The notes: a model not told the origin generated them from the sequence alone. Positions 26,430-35,729 are shown, counted from the first letter of the stretch. The stretch is DNA of 64,000 nt from Shimia litoralis (GCF_005518135.1 NZ_SULI01000003.1:1-64000), one strand, 5' to 3'. Numbers and translations are program-made.

Positions 26430-27315
26430 TCTCATCCTCGTCGAATTCCTTCATCAAAGGATCATCGAACTCTTCTTCATCTTCATCGTCATAATACCCC
26501 TCGGCCCGCAGCTTGGCCTCACGTTTGACCTCTACACGTGCAACCAAAAAGATCGAAACCTCGTAGAGCCCATAGACAACCACAAACAAGATGATCTGGG
26601 TGATCACATCAGGTGGCGTCACCAAAGCCGCCAAGACCAAAATCGCGATCACGGCATACTTACGGACAGATTTCAAACCTTCGGCGCTGACAAGACCCGC
26701 CTTGCCCATCAAGGTCAAGAGCACTGGCAATTGGAAACATAGGCCAAAGGCCACGATGAACTTGATGGTCAGGTTCAGATATTCTTGGGCGGAACCTTGG
26801 AACACCACGCTCAGGGGTGCAGCATTTGCGCCCCCTTCTGCAACAGCTTCGCCTTGCCCACCAAATTGTTGGAAACCAAGGAAAAAGTCATAGGCCAGTG
26901 GTGTCACAACAAAGAATGCGAATGACGCCCCCAGAAGGAACATAAAGGGGGATGCGATCATAAAGGGCAGAAACGCACCTTTTTCGTTTTTGTACAACCC
27001 GGGTGCCACAAAGCGCCACATCTGAAGCCCGATATAGGGAAACGACAGGATAAAGCCCCCCAATAGCGAGACTTTGATGGCGACAAAGAAGCCTTCTTGC
27101 GGGCTGATAAAGATAAGGTCGCAATCCTGACCACGCTCAGCCAACACCGAACACAGGGGGTTGGTCAGAAAGTTAAAGATCGGCGTTGCGACAGTAAAGC
27201 AAATGATCATCCCGATCAGGAACGCCACCACAGAGTGGATCAACCGGTTCCGCAGCTCCGCCAGATGCTCAATCAGCGGTGCACTGCTGTCTTCCATCTC
27301 GTCGGTGGTGCTCAT
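26419..27315 (-). CDS. tatC: Sec-independent protein translocase TatC
   Basis: TatC recognises twin-arginine signal peptides at the inner membrane. The 298-residue protein starts with the conserved cytoplasmic segment [14 protein letters not shown] near residue 14 and has six membrane helices, including [20 protein letters not shown] with the family F-x-x-P motif, and P-P-D-V-I-T-Q. The C-terminus carries a very acidic tail ([10 protein letters not shown]). Start overlaps the tatB stop by four bases. Confidence 0.96.
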   Translation of the reverse strand: MSTTDEMEDSSAPLIEHLAELRNRLIHSVVAFLIGMIICFTVATPIFNFLTNPLCSVLAERGQDCDLIFISPQEGFFVAIKVSLLGGFILSFPYIGLQMWRFVAPGLYKNEKGAFLPFMIASPFMFLLGASFAFFVVTPLAYDFFLGFQQFGGQGEAVAEGGANAAPLSVVFQGSAQEYLNLTIKFIVAFGLCFQLPVLLTLMGKAGLVSAEGLKSVRKYAVIAILVLAALVTPPDVITQIILFVVVYGLYEVSIFLVARVEVKREAKLRAEGYYDDEDEEEFDDPLMKEFDEDENEK

Positions 27316-27974
27316 GCTTTATCCTTCGCCGCTGGCGATTTTGCCGCAGATTTCTTGGCCTTAGCCGGTGTTGCGCCAGGTTTTGCGGATTTCGCCGCTG
27401 CTTTGCTCGGTGCCTTGGTTGCAGCCTTTTTTGCCGCAGGTTTGCGCGCGGCTGGCTTCTTGGCGGCGGACTTCGTCGCAGCTTTCTTTTTGGGCGCAGG
27501 TTTGGGGTCGGAAGGCACCGCGCCATCTGTCTCAGACGCTTGTGCTGCGCTGGCCTCCTCGGCCGCCTTAGCCTCGGCATCAAGACGCTCTTGGGCCTTT
27601 TTGGCTGTGGCCTCTCGGATTTTACGTGCATCCTCTGCCCGCTCTGCAGCAAGCTTCCCGGTCGCGCTTTCTGGATCAAGGCCCAGGTCTGTCGCCGATT
27701 TCATCGCATCCTGCGCGGCATCTGTGGCCGCCTTCATCGGATTGGACATCTTGTTCAATCCATCTGTGGCGCTTTTGAATGTGTTGGTCACATCACTCAT
27801 GCCGGATTGATCCGCGGCCTGATTCATCGCGCTGGTGAACTCACGCGCCATGCCCTTGGCCTTGCCAACAAAGCGCCCCACCTGACGAAACATCACAGGC
27901 AAATCCTTGGGACCCACAACAATCAGGGCCACAATTCCAATCACCAATAGCTCGGTCCAACCAAGATCAAACAT
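27312..27974 (-). CDS. tatB: Sec-independent protein translocase TatB with long Ala/Lys tail
   Basis: TatB passes the signal peptide from TatC to TatA. The N-terminus [17 protein letters not shown] is a textbook TatB helix with the Glu at position 8, followed by V-G-P-K-D-L-P and the amphipathic helix. Residues about 145-220 are almost only Ala, Lys, Pro and Ser, like a histone H1 tail. That tail makes it longer than E. coli TatB (171 residues). The operon order is tatA-tatB-tatC. Confidence 0.95.
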   Translation of the reverse strand: MFDLGWTELLVIGIVALIVVGPKDLPVMFRQVGRFVGKAKGMAREFTSAMNQAADQSGMSDVTNTFKSATDGLNKMSNPMKAATDAAQDAMKSATDLGLDPESATGKLAAERAEDARKIREATAKKAQERLDAEAKAAEEASAAQASETDGAVPSDPKPAPKKKAATKSAAKKPAARKPAAKKAATKAPSKAAAKSAKPGATPAKAKKSAAKSPAAKDKA

Positions 27975-27992
27975 ACCCGTTCAATCCCCTGA

Positions 27993-28208
27993 TCAGACTT
28001 TGTCTTTTTCGTCTTCCGGCGTCACGTCCTTGGCGGCATCAGCAGTGTCCTGATCCAACTCGGCTTGGCCTTCGTTGATACCCTTTTTGAAAGATGTGAT
28101 GCCTTTGCCCACTTCGCCCATCAAAGACGAAATTTTGCCGCGCCCGAATAGAACCAGCACAACAACAGCGATCAGCAGAAGGCCTGGCAGGCCGATATTG
28201 TTCAACAT
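27993..28208 (-). CDS. tatA: Sec-independent protein translocase TatA
   Basis: TatA oligomers form the pore of the twin-arginine pathway. The 71-residue protein has the single N-terminal membrane helix ([17 protein letters not shown]), the hinge F-G-R-G-K-I and an amphipathic helix ending S-F-K-K-G-I. The last 25 residues are acidic. The ATG at 28208 has GGGAGA upstream; a longer frame to 28283 adds an unlikely N-terminus. It is the first gene of tatABC-DUF815. Confidence 0.95.
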   Translation of the reverse strand: MLNNIGLPGLLLIAVVVLVLFGRGKISSLMGEVGKGITSFKKGINEGQAELDQDTADAAKDVTPEDEKDKV

Positions 28209-28342
28209 GAGTAGTCTCCCTTGCGTCGAATGTAACCCGTGCACATTCGGTAAATGACCCGTCATATCTAGCCCTTCACGCACAGAACGAAAAGCGCCAA
28301 ACTCGGTCAGTTCACCTGTTTTGGAGTTGTTTTTTGACTGAC

Positions 28343-28371
28343 TTCTGTCAACAGCTTGTCAGTTGACAGAA
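28343..28371. promoter_or_regulatory. 10-bp inverted repeat operator candidate upstream of the WYL/YafY regulator
   Basis: TTCTGTCAAC and GTTGACAGAA form a perfect inverted repeat with a 9-base spacer. TGTCA occurs again in the spacer and at 28376-28380 and TGAC at 28335-28338, so the core motif is reiterated. It lies 42 bases before the regulator start and about 135 bases before tatA on the other strand. TTGACA at 28363-28368 could also serve as a -35. Self-regulation is the simplest reading. Confidence 0.55.
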
Positions 28372-28412
28372 TTTTGTCAGTAATAGCCGAGAAACCTCAA
28401 GAGAATCACCAA

Positions 28413-29075
28413 ATGAAACGTTCTGACCGGCTCTATGCACTAATTGAGATCCTCAAAGACGGGGATTTGCACCGTGCCGAAGACATGGCCAGCCAGCTCA
28501 AGGTATCTGTGCGCACAATTTACCGCGACATGGACACACTGGCGGCCAGCGGCATTCCTGTCGAAGGCGAACGTGGCGCCGGATATTCGGCACGTGCGGC
28601 CATCACCCTGCCCCCGCTCAACCTGACGGAAACCGAGCTGGAGGCCCTACACCTTGGACTTGCAGCCGTAGGCAACGGCGTAGACGGCGCATTGCGCACT
28701 GCCGCCGAAAGCCTGTCGGCCAAAATTGATGCCGTGCTTCCCGAGGACCGCCACGGCGCGCCGAAATCATTTGGCTTTGCCGTATATCCCTTTGCCGACG
28801 CGGCCCAAGGGTTTCGGCATTTGGCGCCGTTACGCGCGGCCATCCGAAACCGTCAAAAGCTTCGTGTGACGTTACAAGACACTACGGTTCAGGATGTGCG
28901 CCCACTCAAGCTCGACTATTGGGGGCGCGTATGGACCTGCCTGGTATGGTCGGACAGTTCGGAGAGTTTTCTGACGCTGCGCGCGGATCAAATCGAGAAA
29001 CTCGTAATACTTCCGGGTCTGTTTGTGGATGAACCGGGTAAGCGGCTCAGAGATTTTGACGCCAATGCCACTTGA
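28413..29075 (+). CDS. YafY/DeoR-type HTH transcriptional regulator with WYL-like C-terminal region
   Basis: The 220-residue protein has an N-terminal winged helix (R-L-Y-A-L-I-E-I-L-K-D-G then V-S-V-R-T-I-Y-R-D-M-D-T-L near residues 31-43, the recognition helix) followed by G-I-P-V-E-G-E-R-G-A-G-Y. The C-terminal half resembles a WYL effector domain (L-R-A-A-I-R-N-R-Q-K-L-R-V and P-L-K-L-D-Y-W-G-R-V-W). The ATG at 28413 gives the standard N-terminus. The ligand is unknown. A perfect inverted repeat upstream is the likely operator. Confidence 0.87.
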   Translation: MKRSDRLYALIEILKDGDLHRAEDMASQLKVSVRTIYRDMDTLAASGIPVEGERGAGYSARAAITLPPLNLTETELEALHLGLAAVGNGVDGALRTAAESLSAKIDAVLPEDRHGAPKSFGFAVYPFADAAQGFRHLAPLRAAIRNRQKLRVTLQDTTVQDVRPLKLDYWGRVWTCLVWSDSSESFLTLRADQIEKLVILPGLFVDEPGKRLRDFDANAT

Positions 29076-29140
29076 GGCGGGTCAAGGCCGCGCCATCACG
29101 ATCATGGTATACTTGGGACATCCCAACCAAGAGGTGATCC

Positions 29141-29686
29141 ATGCGAACTTTGATCAGTATGACAGGTGTAATGCTCGCGCTTGCCGCCCCCGTCGGTGCC
29201 CAACAGTTGTGCGACACGTCATCGGGGACGCAAGCATATGACTATCAATCTATTTGCGTCAGCAGTGCCCTCGCGCCGCAATCAGGGAACCGATATGACA
29301 TCCGCTCGCTGCGTGACTCGGATTCGCGCACAGCATGGTGTGAAGGCCGTTCAGGGCATGGGATCGGCGAAACGATCTCGTTTGATTATCGATTTGCTGG
29401 CCCCCTAAACACAATCTGGATCAGCAACGGTTATGCCAAATCGAGCAAATCGTTCACATCAAACAGTCGCGTCAAAGACATCACTGTGCACTTTTGGGCC
29501 CAAGACGATATGGAACGCCGCACCATGTCCTATCGTCTCGAGGATCATGGCGTAGAACAGCCAATTCCGCTGCCTTGGTCGCACCTGCAACCGCGCAGCA
29601 TTCAGATCGTCATCGACAGCGTCTATCCGGGGACACGGTGGCAAGACACTTGTGTCAACGAGATTTGGCCTGACTGGGGTATGTAA
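29141..29686 (+). CDS. secreted protein with NADase-type glycan-binding (discoidin-like) domain
   Basis: The 181-residue protein has a signal peptide (residues 1-20, A-P-V-G-A-Q). The mature domain has V-S-S-A-L near residue 40, D-S-D-S-R-T-A-W-C-E-G-R-S-G-H-G-I-G-E around residues 58-76 and I-S-N-G-Y-A, the pattern of the discoidin-like domain first noted in streptococcal NAD glycohydrolase. Four cysteines could form disulfides. It probably binds carbohydrate outside the cytoplasm; no enzyme part is present. Confidence 0.7.
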   Translation: MRTLISMTGVMLALAAPVGAQQLCDTSSGTQAYDYQSICVSSALAPQSGNRYDIRSLRDSDSRTAWCEGRSGHGIGETISFDYRFAGPLNTIWISNGYAKSSKSFTSNSRVKDITVHFWAQDDMERRTMSYRLEDHGVEQPIPLPWSHLQPRSIQIVIDSVYPGTRWQDTCVNEIWPDWGM

Positions 29687-29695
29687 GCAAACCGC

Positions 29696-30778
29696 TTATT
29701 TGGCGGGAAATACAAAACACCGATCCCGCCGGATTGTCAGCCACAACGGAGTATCGATGGCTGGCAAAAAGACGTTGGGCACCGTCGCAGTAAGGGTTGA
29801 ATTGTCATAGTCCATACGGAACTCGACAAGGCTCTCGTTGCCCATGAATCTTGCGCGCGTCACAATCCCGCGTGCAGCAACACCATCGGTGGCGGTGGGC
29901 AGCGGCCCCTTGCCGCCGCGATCGAAGTCAAGCTTGAGGTGCTGAGGTCGAATAACGATGTCAACTTCGGCACCATCCGCAAGCCCGGGTGTCAAGAATT
30001 GGCCAAAAGGCGTATCTGTCAAAGCCCCGTTGCTGGTTCCTTTGATGACATTGACGTCGCTGAAAAACGCCACGGCCTCTCTGTCTGCAGGTGCATTATA
30101 AATGTTATATGGCGCGCCTTGTTGAACAATTTTCCCGCCACGCATCAATGCAATTTCGTCGGCCATACGCATGGCCTCTTCTGGCTCATGTGTCACAAGC
30201 ATCACTGCGGTGTCTTCTTCTTTGAGCAGGGCCAGAGTTTGATCCCGGATGGCATCCCTCAAGCGGTTATCCAACCCCGAGAACGGCTCGTCCATCAACA
30301 TGATCCGGGGACGCGGTGCCAAGGCCCGCGCCAAGGCGACCCTCTGCTGCTCGCCCCCTGACAAAACATGCGGATAATCGTTGATGGCCCAGCTCAGCCC
30401 CACTTTGTCTAACAGCTCACTCACACGCGCGCGTTTCACCTCTTTGGACCCAGAAAGCCCAAAGGCCACGTTGTCTGCCACGCTCAGGTGAGGAAACAGC
30501 GCAAAATCCTGAAACATCAATCCGATGTGCCGCCGCTCGGGGGGAATGCGAAACACGGTGTCGCAAATCAGCTGGCCATCAACATAGATTTCGCCGCTGT
30601 CTTGCATATCAACACCGGCAATCATGCGCAGCGTTGTGGATTTTCCACACCCGGACGGCCCCAACAGACACGTCACATGTCCGGGCTGAATGCTCAGAGA
30701 GACGTCATCCACCACCATGCGATCGCCAAAGCGGCGCTTGAGGTTGCGGATTTCAAGTCTTGGGGGAACAGTTGTCAC
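29696..30778 (-). CDS. ABC transporter ATP-binding protein, FbpC/PotA-like
   Basis: The 360-residue ATPase has Walker A G-P-S-G-C-G-K-S-T at about residues 40-48, the Q-loop M-F-Q-D-F-A-L-F-P-H, signature L-S-G-G-E-Q-Q-R-V-A-L-A-R-A, Walker B I-M-L-M-D-E-P-F-S-G-L-D and the switch V-T-H-E-P. The C-terminal 120 residues form a TOBE-type regulatory domain, as in ferric-iron (FbpC) or polyamine importers. The start is GTG with GAGG upstream. No permease or binding protein gene is adjacent, so the substrate cannot be set. Confidence 0.88.
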   Translation of the reverse strand: MTTVPPRLEIRNLKRRFGDRMVVDDVSLSIQPGHVTCLLGPSGCGKSTTLRMIAGVDMQDSGEIYVDGQLICDTVFRIPPERRHIGLMFQDFALFPHLSVADNVAFGLSGSKEVKRARVSELLDKVGLSWAINDYPHVLSGGEQQRVALARALAPRPRIMLMDEPFSGLDNRLRDAIRDQTLALLKEEDTAVMLVTHEPEEAMRMADEIALMRGGKIVQQGAPYNIYNAPADREAVAFFSDVNVIKGTSNGALTDTPFGQFLTPGLADGAEVDIVIRPQHLKLDFDRGGKGPLPTATDGVAARGIVTRARFMGNESLVEFRMDYDNSTLTATVPNVFLPAIDTPLWLTIRRDRCFVFPAK

Positions 30779-30795
30779 AAGGGCCTCGCGCTATG

Positions 30796-30814
30796 TCCGA
30801 TGGAAACCATCGGA
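30796..30814. terminator. hairpin between the alkylation-repair gene and the ABC ATPase gene
   Basis: TCCGATGG / CCATCGGA is a perfect 8-bp stem with a 3-base loop, 18 bases before the GTG start of the ABC gene. No T-run follows on the minus strand. It could end the upstream transcript or shape the leader of the ABC gene. Confidence 0.35.
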
Positions 30815-30890
30815 TTTCCTGATCTCTACCAGCCCCCCTTTTGGGCTGCAACCATTCGCGCCTCTGTTATGGGTACGAAGTTTATCAAGA

Positions 30891-32030
30891 TTAGCCAATC
30901 GCGGGCACCAGTTCAAACGCGACTTCATCCAAGACACGTCCATTTACCTGAATGGCCACCGTATGGGGTCCCGGATACAGCCGAAACGTGGTCGCGTCAC
31001 CTTTAAGGGGATGCTTCTTGGTCAAGAGAACCTGTCCGTTTTTCGGCAGTTTGGTTTGCTTAAGCTTAAACACCTTTTCACCGGCTCCCCCTTTGGGGCG
31101 GTGAAAGCGCAAAATATAATCAACCATCACCGGCACGTCGTGAGGTGCATCAGTGGCAAGCGTCAGAGAAATTTCAAGTGCCGATCCGATCGGCACGCGT
31201 GTTTCTGCGAGGACCAAAGATGCCACTTTGGCGGGGGCGTCTGCGTGAAACCCCAGCAACTCGAGAGCCCCGACATGCCCTTGTTTGACCAGCGTGCGCA
31301 AAGCATGACGGGTCATCCAATCCAGCTCCTTTGAGACCTGACGCCCTTGCGTGCGCCAATCGCGCAATGTGGCCACCACCAGATCGCCGTCGAACTTGGC
31401 AATATCATTCAAATGGTTGGCAACCGAACGGGTCACAAACCGAGTGGAATCCGCATGCAATGTCGTGAGGAATGGCAACGGCACAAGCGGATCCAAGGTG
31501 ATCTTTTTGGCCCACGGCAGCTTGGGCCGTGTGCCTTCGCTGACAAGTCGACGCACGTGATAATTTTCATCCGTCGCCCACTGAGACAATCGCGCAAGCG
31601 TGTCCTCGGGCCAACGGTCCAAAAACGGACGGATATAGAACTCCATAGAAAACCGCTGTGTCGCCTCGTGCAGCAAATCCAAGGCACGGCTTGCGTGGGT
31701 TTCGAGCCCATGACGCACAGCCAAAATTCCGGGTACTGCATGGATAAAGCGGCCAAAATCGTCGTCACGCAGCGTGGGATCAAGGCGATCCGGCATCGCC
31801 GCCTCAAGCTGCGACGCCATCGTTGGAAAATCGCTCGCAAGACGTTTCTCGACGCAATCGGCGATCCAGTCCAGCCGCGCCATCAGCTCCCGGCCTTCCA
31901 GACCGGCCAAGACCTCGGCCAGAAAAGGCTGTGCATCAAAATCGGGCAAGGCGGCAGAATACTCTGCCGCCAAATCACCCAAAGTCGATGCATTGAACAG
32001 TTGATCTTTTAGTGAAAAGCCTTGCGCCAT
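30891..32030 (-). CDS. DNA alkylation repair (AlkD/HEAT-like) protein
   Basis: The 379-residue protein is built of helical repeats with the family marks F-I-H-A-V-P-G near residue 95, Y-I-R-P-F-L-D-R-W-P, D-E-N-Y-H-V-R-R-L-V-S-E-G-T-R-P-K-L-P-W near residues 155-172, and S-V-A-N-H-L-N-D-I-A-K. This is the AlkD-like superfamily that removes or recognises alkylated bases. The C-terminal 90 residues look like an extra beta-sandwich domain. An SDR gene lies directly upstream (6 bases apart). Confidence 0.8.
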   Translation of the reverse strand: MAQGFSLKDQLFNASTLGDLAAEYSAALPDFDAQPFLAEVLAGLEGRELMARLDWIADCVEKRLASDFPTMASQLEAAMPDRLDPTLRDDDFGRFIHAVPGILAVRHGLETHASRALDLLHEATQRFSMEFYIRPFLDRWPEDTLARLSQWATDENYHVRRLVSEGTRPKLPWAKKITLDPLVPLPFLTTLHADSTRFVTRSVANHLNDIAKFDGDLVVATLRDWRTQGRQVSKELDWMTRHALRTLVKQGHVGALELLGFHADAPAKVASLVLAETRVPIGSALEISLTLATDAPHDVPVMVDYILRFHRPKGGAGEKVFKLKQTKLPKNGQVLLTKKHPLKGDATTFRLYPGPHTVAIQVNGRVLDEVAFELVPAIG

Positions 32031-32036
32031 GGTGAC

Positions 32037-32816
32037 CTACATCGTTGAGTTTGTGGCGCCGCCATCCAAAAGCCAATTCTGTCCCACAACAAATCCGGCG
32101 TGTTGCGAACAGAGAAAGGCACATGTCGCACCAAATTCCTGCCGCGTCCCATATCGGCCCGCAGGAATCGTAGCACATCGGGCAGCCTTGGCATCATCCA
32201 TAGAAATGCCCTGCGCCTGACTGACACCTGTGTCCAACGACACCGCCCGATCCGTCGCATGAATGCCCGGTTGCAGATTGTTGATGGTGACGCCTGATCC
32301 CGCGACCTGACGGGCGGTGCCGGCGACATATCCAGTCAGACCCGCGCGCGCCGAATTCGACAACCCCAGAACCGCGATTGGCGCTTTGACCGATTGGGAT
32401 GTGATATTCACCACACGCCCCCACCCTTTGGCCATCATAGTCGGAAGCAGCCCTTTCATCAGGGCAATCGGCGCCAGCATATTGGCATCCAACGCCTTAA
32501 TAAAATCGTCCCGCTCCCAGTCTGACCAAAGTCCAGGAGGCGGCCCGCCTGCATTTGTCACCAGAATATCAACATCACGCGCAGCTTCTAGTACCGCAGT
32601 CTGCCCGTCTGCAGTGGTCACGTCTGCCGCAACCGTCACCACATCAACGCCAAACCGTGATCGGATATCATCTGCGGATGCGTCGAGCGCTTCAGCCCCG
32701 CGCGCATTCATTATCAAATCAACACCCGCTTCTGCCAACGCCTCGGCACAGCCGAGCCCCAGACCTTTGGATGATGCGCACACCAGCGCACGTTTGCCAC
32801 GAATTCCCAAATCCAT
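32037..32816 (-). CDS. SDR family oxidoreductase of the BKR-like group lacking the usual Tyr/Lys
   Basis: The 259-residue protein has an NAD(P)-binding turn A-S-S-K-G-L-G-L-G near residue 14, T-N-A-G-G-P-P-P-G, V-V-N-I-T-S-Q-S-V-K-A-P and the C-terminal G-Q-N-W-L-L-D-G-G. Where classical SDRs have Y-x-x-x-K this one reads N-S-A-R-A-G-L, which is typical of the BKR-like subgroup rather than a mutation here. The activity is therefore uncertain. It forms a tight pair with the downstream alkylation-repair gene. Confidence 0.83.
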   Translation of the reverse strand: MDLGIRGKRALVCASSKGLGLGCAEALAEAGVDLIMNARGAEALDASADDIRSRFGVDVVTVAADVTTADGQTAVLEAARDVDILVTNAGGPPPGLWSDWERDDFIKALDANMLAPIALMKGLLPTMMAKGWGRVVNITSQSVKAPIAVLGLSNSARAGLTGYVAGTARQVAGSGVTINNLQPGIHATDRAVSLDTGVSQAQGISMDDAKAARCATIPAGRYGTRQEFGATCAFLCSQHAGFVVGQNWLLDGGATNSTM

Positions 32817-32955
32817 CGTATTCTCCCTACCTTTGTGAACACCTAATGCCTAATTTGTGGTGCGCGCCAGCAAATTGCCAATCGGTTGGCCTGAATTGGT
32901 CACAATTTTCAGTACCCTCTTGATTACACCCTTACAAAAGTGAGATTGTCCACGA

Positions 32956-33978
32956 ATGTCCAATGACCTGCAACAAACATCCCTGCCCGCTCAGCGGCTG
33001 CCGGTCTATCGTGCAGATAGACTGCGTGTGACGGATGGCGCCAATCTTGGCGATGCATTGTCATTTGCAGACGAATTGGTGCCGGACGACATTTACGAGT
33101 TGCGGTATCTTTCTGACATCCAAGGCTTATCTATCGAGGTTCGCGAGAGCGGCCAGTTCATCATCAGCCCCGAGAGTTCCTTGGGTACGCCCGGTGCCGG
33201 ACTACACGCCGACAGTGTGCTGACATTTATGGCACCCACCGGAGAAACCGTCGAAACGCTGTTGCTTGTCGAGGTTGATACAGACGGGCATGTGGCTGAT
33301 ATCTATGCCGCCCCCCTCGCCCCGCTATATGTCAAAACGCCGTATTCACTTGTGGGAATTGACCGCGAAAGTGCGCGTCTGCGCATGGCCCAAATGGCCT
33401 GCGTGAGCTTTTCCTCGGGGACCCACATCACCATGGCCTCGGGAGAACAGCGCGCGATAGAGGACCTCAAGGCGGGGGATCTTGTGCTGACCCGCGATGA
33501 CGGTCCGCAACCGATCCGTTGGGTCGGGCATTCAACCGTACGTGCTTTGGGCGAGTTTGCCCCCATCGTGATTACAGCTGGCACCTTGAACAACGCCGAC
33601 GATCTGATCGTGAGCCCTGATCACCGCCTGTTTATTTACCAGCGCCATGACCACATCGGCGCAGGTCGCTCAGAGCTGCTGGTGCGGGCGCGGCACCTTG
33701 TGAACGGCAACACCGTGTTTGTGCAAGAAGGCGGCTATGTGGATTACTTCCAACTGCTATTTGATACGCATCAGATCATCTTCGCAGAAGGCATTTCCGC
33801 AGAAACCATGCAGGCCGACACACGGACCCGCCCCGTTTTGCCCCAAGAGATCAACCAAGAACTTCCCAATGCGCATGACGCGGCCGCATCACAAGCACAT
33901 CAAGCCATTGAAGTCACCGAGACCTTGTTAAAACGCCCCAACGTGGTCGATCTATTGCGGCGCGCCTCTTCAAAATAG
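32956..33978 (+). CDS. Hint-domain (hedgehog/intein-like) protein
   Basis: The 340-residue protein has an N-terminal beta-rich region (1-148) and then A-C-V-S-F-S-S-G-T-H-I near residue 150, the start of a Hint_2 domain with Cys as possible self-splicing or cleavage nucleophile. It continues with I-E-D-L-K-A-G-D-L-V-L-T, R-W-V-G-H-S-T, V-S-P-D-H-R-L and R-A-R-H-L-V. The last 60 residues are polar and helical. Such proteins are frequent in roseobacters; whether the Hint domain cleaves is unknown. No signal peptide is seen. Confidence 0.85.
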   Translation: MSNDLQQTSLPAQRLPVYRADRLRVTDGANLGDALSFADELVPDDIYELRYLSDIQGLSIEVRESGQFIISPESSLGTPGAGLHADSVLTFMAPTGETVETLLLVEVDTDGHVADIYAAPLAPLYVKTPYSLVGIDRESARLRMAQMACVSFSSGTHITMASGEQRAIEDLKAGDLVLTRDDGPQPIRWVGHSTVRALGEFAPIVITAGTLNNADDLIVSPDHRLFIYQRHDHIGAGRSELLVRARHLVNGNTVFVQEGGYVDYFQLLFDTHQIIFAEGISAETMQADTRTRPVLPQEINQELPNAHDAAASQAHQAIEVTETLLKRPNVVDLLRRASSK

Positions 33979-33994
33979 CGCGGCCGGCAATGGC

Positions 33995-34016
33995 GATCAG
34001 CCTGCTCAAGCTGATC
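33995..34016 (+). terminator. hairpin after the Hint gene
   Basis: GATCAGC / GCTGATC is a perfect 7-bp stem with an 8-base loop, 17 bases beyond the stop. T-run is absent, so this is a weak call. Confidence 0.35.
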
Positions 34017-34083
34017 TCAATTCAAACAGGTTATTCTTCGCGCCATATTGCGCCCATTCTGCAGCGTCTCTATATGCGGTCGC

Positions 34084-35691
34084 ATGCTTGACGTTTCATC
34101 AAACCGCCCTGACCTGCCGCCAGAAATTGCGCGGCGCCGTACGTTTGCGATTATTTCGCATCCTGATGCGGGCAAGACAACGCTGACCGAAAAGTTCCTG
34201 TTGTACGGTGGTGCGATCCAGATGGCGGGTCAAGTACGCGCCAAAGGTGAAGCACGCCGAACCCGTTCGGACTTTATGCAGATGGAAAAAGACCGCGGAA
34301 TTTCGGTAAGCGCATCCGCAATGTCCTTTGATTTCAACGGCCTGCGATTTAATCTCGTCGACACACCGGGTCACTCGGACTTTTCAGAAGACACGTATCG
34401 CACGCTCACTGCCGTCGACGCGGCCGTTATGGTCATCGATGGCGCAAAAGGTGTAGAAAGCCAAACGCAGAAACTCTTTGAAGTTTGCCGGTTGCGTGAC
34501 CTGCCGATCCTGACATTCTGTAACAAGATGGATCGCGAAAGCCGTGATACGTTTGAGATCATTGATGAAATTCAAGAAAACCTCGCGATTGACGTAACTC
34601 CTGCGTCTTGGCCAATTGGGACCGGCAAAGAATTTGTCGGCTGCTATGATCTGCTGCGGGATCGTCTGGAATTGATGGACCGTGCGGATCGGAACAAAAT
34701 TGCAGAAACCATAGAAATCAACGGTCTTGATGACCCCAAGCTTTCTGAACATGTCCCCGCGCATTTGCTGGACCAGTTCCTTGAAGAAATCGAGATGGCG
34801 CGCGAATTGCTGCCCACACTTGACCCGCAAGCCGTGCTTGAAGGTCATATGACACCGATTTGGTTTGGTTCTGCGATCAATTCCTTTGGCGTCAAAGAGC
34901 TTATGGACGGGATCGGCCGTTATGGGCCGCAACCTCAGGTTCAATCTGCCAGCCCGCGCAACATTTCCCCTGAAGAAACCAAAGTTTCGGGGTTTGTATT
35001 CAAGGTTCAGGCCAATATGGACCCCAAACATCGCGACCGCGTGGCGTTTGTGCGTATGGCGGCCGGGCACTTTAAACGCGGCATGAAACTCACCCATGTG
35101 CGCACGAAAAAGCCGATGGCCATTTCAAATCCTGTGTTGTTTTTGGCATCGGATCGCGAACTCGCAGAAGAGGCATGGGCCGGAGATATCATTGGTATTC
35201 CCAACCATGGGCAATTGCGGATCGGTGACACCCTAACCGAAGGTGAAGCGCTGCGCGTCAGTGGCATTCCCTCCTTCGCCCCAGAGCTTTTGCAAGGTGT
35301 ACGCGCGGGCGACCCGCTTAAGGCCAAGCACCTGGAAAAAGCCTTGATGCAGTTCGCGGAAGAAGGTGCTGCCAAAGTCTTTAAGCCCTCGATCGGATCC
35401 GGCTTTATTGTCGGCGTCGTGGGGCAACTGCAGTTTGAGGTACTGGCCAGCCGTATCGAGATGGAATACGGGCTGCCCGTGCGGTTTGAACAAAGCCAGT
35501 TCACATCGGCAAGATGGGTGAGCGGTGATGCGCAAGCTGTTGATAAATTTACAAATACCAACAAGCAGCACATCGCACTCGACAATGATGGGGACATCGT
35601 GTTTCTGACACGCCTGCAGTGGGATATCGATCGCGTGGCCAGAGACTATCCAGACGTTGTCTTGACGGCGACCAAGGAAATGATGGTCTAA
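34084..35691 (+). CDS. prfC: peptide chain release factor 3
   Basis: RF3 is a GTPase that removes RF1/RF2 from the ribosome after release. The 535-residue protein has G1 H-P-D-A-G-K-T-T, the switch M-E-K-D-R-G-I-S-V, G3 D-T-P-G-H-S-D-F, and G4 N-K-M-D. Domains II and III match RF3 (E-R/A-W-A-G-D-I-I-G and V-G-V-V-G-Q-L-Q-F-E-V near residue 450). The ATG at 34084 gives the usual length (E. coli 529); the binding site is weak. Confidence 0.96.
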   Translation: MLDVSSNRPDLPPEIARRRTFAIISHPDAGKTTLTEKFLLYGGAIQMAGQVRAKGEARRTRSDFMQMEKDRGISVSASAMSFDFNGLRFNLVDTPGHSDFSEDTYRTLTAVDAAVMVIDGAKGVESQTQKLFEVCRLRDLPILTFCNKMDRESRDTFEIIDEIQENLAIDVTPASWPIGTGKEFVGCYDLLRDRLELMDRADRNKIAETIEINGLDDPKLSEHVPAHLLDQFLEEIEMARELLPTLDPQAVLEGHMTPIWFGSAINSFGVKELMDGIGRYGPQPQVQSASPRNISPEETKVSGFVFKVQANMDPKHRDRVAFVRMAAGHFKRGMKLTHVRTKKPMAISNPVLFLASDRELAEEAWAGDIIGIPNHGQLRIGDTLTEGEALRVSGIPSFAPELLQGVRAGDPLKAKHLEKALMQFAEEGAAKVFKPSIGSGFIVGVVGQLQFEVLASRIEMEYGLPVRFEQSQFTSARWVSGDAQAVDKFTNTNKQHIALDNDGDIVFLTRLQWDIDRVARDYPDVVLTATKEMMV

Positions 35692-35702
35692 AGATTTGGG
35701 TA

Positions 35703-35729
35703 ATTGCACGGGGGTTTTCTCCGTGCAAT
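35703..35729 (+). terminator. hairpin between prfC and the next gene
   Basis: ATTGCACGG / CCGTGCAAT is a perfect 9-bp stem with a 9-base loop, beginning 12 bases after the prfC stop and ending eight bases before the next ATG. It is likely the prfC transcript end, but it could also sit in the leader of the next gene and hide its start. Confidence 0.5.

Noticed and set aside
33405-33978. Intein inside a host protein
   Set aside because: The Hint domain is near the C-terminus with no conserved second extein, so it is a Hint-domain protein and not a splicing intein.
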